Shown: positions 51,451 through 60,400 of the stretch, one piece after another
How the letters are laid out: each line of letters begins with the position of its first letter
How positions within the stretch are numbered: position 1 is the stretch's first letter
Position numbers and translations under genes: made by a program
Assembly (NCBI GenBank): GCA_947500875.1
Contig: CANMUN010000011.1
Coordinates: 1-62,820 of the forward strand
Reading direction: 5' to 3'
Length of the DNA: 62,820 nt
Origin: Flavobacteriales bacterium
GTDB lineage: Bacteria > Bacteroidota > Bacteroidia > Flavobacteriales_D > Crocinitomicaceae
The notes under the pieces: generated by a model
Seen by the model: the letters and a program-made list of their open reading frames with translations, nothing else
Told to the model about the DNA's origin: nothing
The model's database searches: none

Positions 51451-54400
51451 TTATCTCAAGACGTTCACGTGACCTACTGCCATGTGCTCAAAGCCTTCTA
51501 AATCCTTGTATACCACTTTCCAAATGTACGTACCATCTTGAACGTCTCGACCTTTGTTGGATTTACCGTCCCAAGCACCTTGGATATCCTTTGTTTCATA
51601 AATCAACTCGCCCCAACGATTAAAGATGGTAAAGGTAAAATCAGAAACCTCTTCAAAATTGGAGAAGACTGGGAAAAACAACTCGTTTAAATTGTTTTCA
51701 TCAATGGTTACCGTATTTGGAACATTTAAACGTACCGTTTCAGAAGAACTAATGATCATTTGAGCGATGTCAAAACATCCGTTGGTGTCCGTTGCGGTCA
51801 AAGTGACGACATAATTTCCTTCCGTCCATTGAGGATATTGAAAACTTGGATTCACTTCGTTGGATCCGCTCGAAGCATAACCAAAATCCCAGCTGTAAAA
51901 CTGAGCATTGACCGAATTATTGACAAATTCAACGGAACCGGAGTAGTAATCAATTTGAGGGCTTACCGTGGTAAAGGCGGCATTTGGACTTGGGTACGCA
52001 ATAATGTAGCCCGGTTGAACCATGGTAGAGGTACAACCAAACCCGTTCGTCACGGTTAACGTAACATCGTAGGGACCTCCCACCTCAAACACCACGTTAG
52101 GATTAGGGTCTGTACTGGTTATTCCATTCCCGAAAGACCAATAATACGATAAGTTATCACCCAACGACAGATCGGTAAACTGTGCAGCAAAAGGCCCACA
52201 TCCGGACGAGTCTACCGCTGTAAAATTAGCGAATGTTACCTCGGTATCATCAATTTCTACCGTATCAACTTTTTCACATCCCACGTTGTCTGTAACCAGT
52301 ACTTCGATAAATCCTGAGGAAAGCCCCGTAATGAGATAGTTTCCTGGGCTTTGGTTGATTTCCATACCTATGGGGTTGTTGATATTGGGGTCGTTCACAT
52401 TATGCCATGCAACGTTATATCCAGGAGTTCCTCCCATTACTTGAACGTTAAGTATTCCTGCGTTATCGTTACAGCCACTGTTGGTAACAACCGTAACACT
52501 TGGAGTAAACACCGTACTTGGTTCAGTAATGGTAATTGCGGCCGAATTGGTAGTACAATTATTCGAATCCGAAATTAAAATATAATACGCTCCAGGACAT
52601 AATCCACCAAGTGTAAATACCCCGCTCGGGTTCGTTAATAAATCTTGTAGAGTTATAAGGGTGTCATTTTCTGAAAGTTGTGTTTGAACGTTGATAATAC
52701 TTATGGAATAATTGGCGTTGCCTCCTGTTGGAGTGAATTCGATTTCCCCTGTACACTGGCCTTTACACAGAATGTCGTTGTCTGCAATATTCGAAAGACC
52801 CACGCTAATTTCATTCAAAATGTAGACAAATTCGCGGGCACAATTGGAATCGTCTACCACCGTTAGGGTATAGGTGCCTCCCGGTAAATTAAAGGCCGAA
52901 ACGGTATTGCCCACATAAGAGGTAAAAGAAATCGGAATATTGTTTCCTTGAGCATCAACTCCGGACCAAACAACATTGTAAGGTGTGCCTACCGCATTTG
53001 GAACACCGCCGAAAACATCTACCGAAATAGAACCTAAATTAGTGCCTGCGCAGAATGCGTTATTGATTACTGAATTTACCGTATCGATTCGATTGTTCTG
53101 AAGTATTACTGCTCCGCCGGAAAGGTTACAACCGTTTTGATCCGTTACTTGGAAATTATAGGTGCCTGCAGGTAAACCGGAAATATCAAAGGTCCCTGGA
53201 TTCGCCAGAATCTCAAATCCGAAAGGATTACCAGCAACAGGACCAGACCAACTCACGTTATATGGAAGGGTCCCTCCTTCAGCATAGACATTTATTATTC
53301 CCGAACTGTCACCAAAACAGCTCACGTTAACGTAAGTGCTCGCAATGTACAACGGTGCTATCGGTTGAACAACCGTTGCCACTAAACTCGATGTACAGCC
53401 AGAAGCATCTGTTACCACCAAGGTATAATCCCCTGGGATTAATCCAAATGGATGCGTTGTACTTCCAATGTTTGGAAGCGTTGATTGACCCGCAGGAATT
53501 AGCCCGTTTACTGTGGTCCATTGATAGGTGTATCCTGAGTTAATATTCACATTCCCCCCGCTGACTTGAGTAGTAATCATACCGCTCGCTTCACCAAAAC
53601 ATCCAACATTCAGAATACTTGGCGTTATGGCAATTGGTGTTGGTTGAGTGATGGTAATGGGAGCCGTGGTAATAGTGCATGGGCCATTGTCGGTAATCGT
53701 TAAAGTATAGGTGCCCACCGGTAGATTTCCGAGGTCCTCTGTGGTTTGCCCGGTGTTCCACAACAAGCTATAAGGCGCCCCTGTTCCACCGTTTATGATA
53801 ATGTCAATGGCTCCATCAGACCCGCCGAAACATGTAACATTTGTGGTGTTCACAGAATATGTTAGAGCCGTAGGAGGTTGAGAAATAACAATTTGCTCGG
53901 TTAACAAACACCCGTTTGCGTCGGTAATGTAGCAAACATATACCCCGGCAAACAAGTTACTTAAAGTCGTTGATGTGGAATATTGCTGACCATTCAAGAA
54001 CCAATTATAATTGTAAGGAGCCGCCGGAGCCGCAAACGGTGTGCCGCCGGTAGCAGTAATCGTAATGGATCCGCTATTGTCGCCGTAACAACCCACATTC
54101 GAGGAAATAACGGTGGAAGTAAGGGCCGAGCTTGGTTCTGAAACCGTTGCAGTGAGTGGCACGGTGCAACCCGCCTGATCAGTAACCAACACGTCATATT
54201 GCCCAACAAATAAACTGCTAATGTTTTGGAATACCGAATTATACCCTCCAGAACCTGTCCACTGGAAGGTGAAGTTTGGAGTTCCTCCATTGATTGAGAG
54301 ATTGATCGATCCCGTTTGATCCCCATGGCACTGAACGTCTCCGACGGTTGCTGTTACCGTGAAGCCCGGGTCTTGGTTGATCGTAACTTGAAGCGTATCT

Positions 54401-57400
54401 TGGCAACCCATTAAGTCGGTTACAACAACGGTATATACCCCAGGATAAAGGTTGGTAACTGAAGGCCCGCCTACCGGTGTGGTCAATGGCAAAGGATTTG
54501 GAGGAAGCGCCGCTGTGGTCCAATTGTAGCTGTAATATCCATTGCCTCCGTTGACATCCAAGTGAATTTCCCCATTAAATGAACCAGGAACGCACGAAAC
54601 ATCTACCGAATTATTAAGGGTGACGAGCAACGGGGCCGGCTGGGAAACAATGGTGTTTAACGTAATGATACAACCGTTTGCATCGGTAATATTATAGGAA
54701 TAGTTCCCCGCTATCAAACCGGTTTCTGTAATTATTCCCCCTGGCAGAAGTATCGTGCCTGTATAGTTGTGTCCATTGCCTGAAACGGTGTAAGGCCCAA
54801 CTCCTCCAGAAGCCGTAATATCGATGCTTCCGGTGGCATTTGAATTACAGTCTACTGCATGTGGAGTGAGTGCCCCTGCTACCGGAGTAGCCGGTTGCGT
54901 TATCGTGATTATCGAAAAGTCCGTACAGCCCCCCGTATTACCATTGGCATCGTTTACTGTTACCAAATAGATTCCGGCTGGTAAACCAAATGGGTGGTTC
55001 GGGTTGCCCGGAGGTTGATTCGCTGCAGTAGGGAAAGGAATACCATAAAGAATACCATTCCATGTTGAAAGCGTGGTCCAATTGTACGAGTAAGGACCCG
55101 TTCCTCCCGAAACTTGAGTACTTATTTGACCCGAAGAATCGCCGTAACACAATACATCGTTCACCGAATAATTAATGTTCAACGGCGCAGGTTCGATGAT
55201 TGCCTCAACCACGGTGTCTTTACAACCGTTGGCATCAATCACCTCAATGGTATATGCACCTGGACAAAGGGTACTTGGCGTACTTACGTTAGAGCTCGTG
55301 TTCAACGTAACAGGCAAAACACATCCGGGTCCTGTTGGCCCAGAAAGCCAATTTACGGTATAAGGGGATATTCCTCCGGCGGGTGCAATATTTATGGATC
55401 CGTTCATGTCTCCGTTACAAAGCAAATTAGTGGGGGTAGTTACAACCGATAAGGCCGCAGGGCTTCCAACTACGACCGACACCGTAGAAGTACACCCGTG
55501 ATAGTCTGTCACGGTCACGATGTAGAATGTTCCTGCAAGGTTGGTGCTTACCCCTGTCATCGTTTGGCCCGTTAACGGATTGAATGGTATCATGCTCGGT
55601 GCTACAATATTGCTAGGTCCCGTCCAAACAAAATTATTCCCAGAAATGGTATACGGCCCGGTTCCCCCGTTGGCGCCAACCGAAATGGTTCCAGTAGATG
55701 CTTGGTTCGGTATGGGGAAACACAATTCATCCGTATGGTCAATTAAGGCCAATAACGGCGTAGCTGGTTGATTGATATTAACGGTTTCTATCGCAGTACA
55801 CCCATTGGCATCCGTTACCGTAACTTGATATGTGCCGGTTGGAATTCCGTTTGGCGCAGTACCAATGATTTGATTGGTAGATTGACCCGCTGGAATAGAC
55901 CCAGCAAGTGCTCCCCAATTATACGTATATCCCGGCGTTCCCCCCGATGCTAGTATACTTGCTTGCCCCGTTGCATTTCCATGACATAACACATCAATGG
56001 TTGTGGCAGATAGTACAATTGCCGGTGGCTCATTAATGGTAAAGGAAAGTGTATCATCGCACCCATTCGCATCGGTAACCACGAAATCATAGACCCCTGG
56101 ACATAAGTTTGTTGACGTATAGTTAGGTAAAATCGCATTTGCTGCAACCGTTAAATTCACGGGTAGTTGGCAAGGCCCTGTATTCGGTCCGCTAAGCCAA
56201 GTTAGATTGTAAGACGGCGTAGCACCCGTAATTCCTAATTCAACATACCCATTATTGGCACCAAAACAGGTTACATCTACGGGTGTAACCGCTACCGCTA
56301 ATGGGGTTGGTTCGGTAACCGTTCCACTTACCGAAATCTGACAGCCATTTGCATCAGTAATTTCTACTTGATATATTCCAGCAGAAACCGCGGTCCATGT
56401 GCTTGTTCCACCGGCAAAGTTCACCGAAGGCGCTCCTCCCCATGGATTTGTAATTCCTAAAATCGTGTAAGGAGCGGTTCCGCCACTTGGTGATACCGTA
56501 ATTGTTCCATTACCCAACCCATTACATGTTTCATTGGTGGTCGTAACAATTGCACTTAAGGCTTGCGCCGGTTGATTGATGGTAACACTCGCTAATTGAA
56601 TACACCCATTCGCATCCGTCACGGTCACACTGTAAGCGCCAACACAAAGCTGTCCGACAGAAGATGTGCTTGCCCCTCCTGTCCATAAATAGGTATATGG
56701 AGCGGTTCCTCCAGTTACTGAAACCCCTGCGCTTCCTTGACAGATTGCATCGTTACACGGATCATCATTTGCGGTGGTAATTAATGCTAAGGGCTGAGGT
56801 TCAATTATGGTAGCGCTCAACGTAGTGTCACACCCGTTGGCATCGGTAACGCTAAACACATACACTCCCGGACATAAATTATTGAAGCTTGTGGCTCCCG
56901 AAATAATTGAGGTAACAGGCAATGCGCACGGCCCTGTATTTGGTCCGGAAATCCATGTTACCGTGTAGTTAGGCACTGATCCGGACGGAGTAATTTGAAT
57001 TATTCCGTTGTTGGAATTATGGCAAGTTACATTGGTAACCTGAAGGGCTACTTGTAAATACGTTGGTTGAGTGATGGTGGTAGAAACTGTTATTTGGCAT
57101 CCGTATGCATCCGTAATGGTATAGGTGTATGATCCCGCTACCATGTTGTTCGAAACGGCATTTCCTCCAGAAACAGCAACATTAGGAGAACCGTTCCACG
57201 GTGAACCAGTTATAACAAATGGTGCGGTACCGCCACTTGGGATAATGGTAATCGTTCCGTCGTTATTGTTAATACACGTTTCGTTCGTGTGAGAGATTGC
57301 CGCAGTAAGTGGCGCTGCTGGACCGATAATATTAAACGGTGCGGTATTTTGACAATTATTCGCATCGACAACCACCGCATTATAAACACCCGGTGCTAAA

Positions 57401-60400
57401 TTACCTAGAGAAAGTCCTGTTCCAATGTTGGTTCCGGAAACGTTTTGCCAAGTAACAGTATAAGTTGGTGTACCCCCACTAATTGCAGCCTGCACAGTAC
57501 CTGTACCTGGTAAACAATATACCGTGTCGTTCACGACACTAATTACCAAGAGGTCAGGTTCCGTAATAGTCCCTCCGGTATTAATTTGACAGCCGTTTGC
57601 ATCAGTAACGAGTACGTCGTATATACCCGGACACAATCCGGTTGCATTCGCCTGGTTAATTGGAATGCTACAAGGAGCACCGGCGGTACTGTTCCAAAGA
57701 TAGGTGTAAGGCAATACCCCACCATTAACTGTTACATTGATTGAACCGTTACTCGCTCCGTTACAGGTTACATTGGCAGATGCCACATTATACGTCAACG
57801 CAGGAGGTTGGCTGATAATTACATTCTGTGTGAATGGACAATTATTTAAATCCGCTACCGTAATGGAATACGTTCCTGCTAATAATCCTGGAATTGTATA
57901 GGTGTCTCCTGAATTAAGAATTTCCAATCCAGCACCCGGGAACGGAGGCCCTGGAGTCCAAGAAACGTTGTACCCAGGGGTCCCTCCCGTTGCAGAAACG
58001 GTAATGGATCCGGTGGCATTGTCAAAACAATCCACATCGACGTCGGAAATGGTAACTACCATCGGTTGCGCCGGAGCCGTAATGCTGAACTGAACAATTA
58101 TCTGGCATCCATTTGCGTCGGTGATGGTGTCGTAATAGTCCCCGATGCACAATCCTGTAATGGACGGGGTGGTTTGACCATTACTCCAAGAATGTTGATA
58201 AGGAGCAGTACCGCCAGAAGGAACGGTTGTTGCAACCCCTGTACATTGCCCGTGGCACAAAATATTGGTTTGCGTAGCGCTTGCGGTTAGTGGGGCGCTA
58301 GGAGCTACAATCGACTGTGCAAAAGAATCGGTGCAATTATTAAGATCAGCTATAGTAATGGTATAGGTTCCTTGACAAAGCCCATTCTCCGTAATAATAC
58401 CCGAATTACTTACCGTACTGGCAGGAACAGAACAAATAGCAGGTAATCCTGTGGCTGTCCAAGACACGGTATATGGCGTTGTTCCACCGGTTACATTGAA
58501 CGAAATGCTACCGTTCACATCTCCATAGCACTGCACGTTTGTCACGTTGATGTTTGTTGCTGTTAATGGGTTTTGTGGTTGCGTAATGGTAATGGTTTCA
58601 GAGTCCGTACATCCGTTATCATCGGTAATTAAAACGACATGGGTGCCCGCAGCAACATTGGTGTATTGAAACGATCCTCCCGTTAAATTAATAGTGGTAG
58701 AGGCTGGTGTAAGTGTCGCAGAAGTTAGCGTATAAATTGGGCTTCCTCCATTGGTGGTAATGGTAATGGTTCCGTCGTTTTGACCCAAACACAACACATT
58801 AGTGAAACTTGAATCCGCAACTAAAGGTGAAACTGGGCCAGAAATGGTGTAGGTGTTTGGAACCGAGCAATTGTTTGCATCGGTTACCGTCACGCTATAC
58901 GTTCCGGGTGCGAGGTTGTTTTGACAGCTGGTGTTTCCTGGAATCGACCACGCATAAGCATATGGTCCGGTTCCACCGGTTACGGTTAAGCATATACTTC
59001 CAGAATTTACCCCGGCGCAAAGCACATCTGTTACGGAATTAGCGACGGCAATGGGGTTTAATGGCTGAGCAATCGTTGCGCTTAGTTGTTGTGAACACAA
59101 CCCGTTATTGTAGGTCAAACTAATATTATAGGTTCCTCCAGGTAATCCATTGAGCGGAAAAGGAGACGTGTTAATGTTTCCAGAATATGGCCCTCCAGGA
59201 CCATTAATTACATAGGTCACGGGATAGGACCCAGGAGGCGTATTGATTGTTAACACCCCCGTATTACCCGGATTACATAAAATTGTGTTCGCACTAACGG
59301 TTGCTCCAAAAGCGGGAGGTTCAATAATCGTAAAGGTGTCTTGTAACGAGCATCCATTCGCGTCTACCACAGTCAATGTATAGTTACCAGCAGACAAATT
59401 ACTAACCGGGTAAGATCCTCCTGAAAGTGGAATTTCTATCCCTGCTGGACTTACTAAAGGTCCGGGAGGATTCGTGCGTTGATATGAAACTTGATATCCT
59501 GCGGTACCCCCTGAAGCCGTTACTTGAACGGATCCATTATTTGCGCCATTACACGAAATATTCACCGGAGGTGTTAGGCCAATCGAAAGGGCTAATGCCG
59601 GTTCGGTAATGCTAAAGGTTTGAATGTTGGTACACCCGTTAGCATCGGTAACTGTTAAGGTATAGGAGCCTGCTGGAACGTTGGAAATATTGGGTGTCAA
59701 TTGACCACTTATCCAACTGTAAGTATAAGGGCCTACTCCACCTGAGGTGGTGGTAGAAATGGATCCTGCTCCTTGCCCAAAGCAAAGGATATTTGTGGTC
59801 GCAGGCGTTACCACGATTGGATTCGGTTGAGTAATGATCGTGCTGATGGCATTCGTACATCCGTTTGCGTCGATAATATTCACTGTATAGTTACCAGCAG
59901 GAAGTATTCCCGCAGCAGGCGTTCCTACTTGAGTTGTGGTTAACGAAGACGTTGGAATCGTACCGCTGTTGTTCGGTGGACCAACTATGCTATAGTTAAT
60001 CGGCGCTGTACCCCCTGATGTGGTAAACTCAAGAGCACCCGTTGAGGCGCCGAAACAAGTTACATTGGTTGAAGTAATCCCAAGAGTAAGTGGTGCGGGC
60101 TGGGTGATGTTTTGCGTTAAATTCACCGAACATCCGTTTGCGTCGGTAACGGTTAATGCATAGTTTCCACCGGGTAAATTCGAAAATTGATGGGTATTGC
60201 CAACCGCAGGATTAACAACCACTGTTGCACCAATTCCATTGATGTTATAATTCGGCGTTCCACCCGAAATAGCTACGGTAATTTGTCCATTATTTTGATT
60301 CCCACAGGTAACGTTCGTAACGTTTGATATTACGGCACTTAGCGGTAATTGAGGCTGAGTCACCGTGTAAATTTCTTGATACGAACAATTGTTAGCATCC

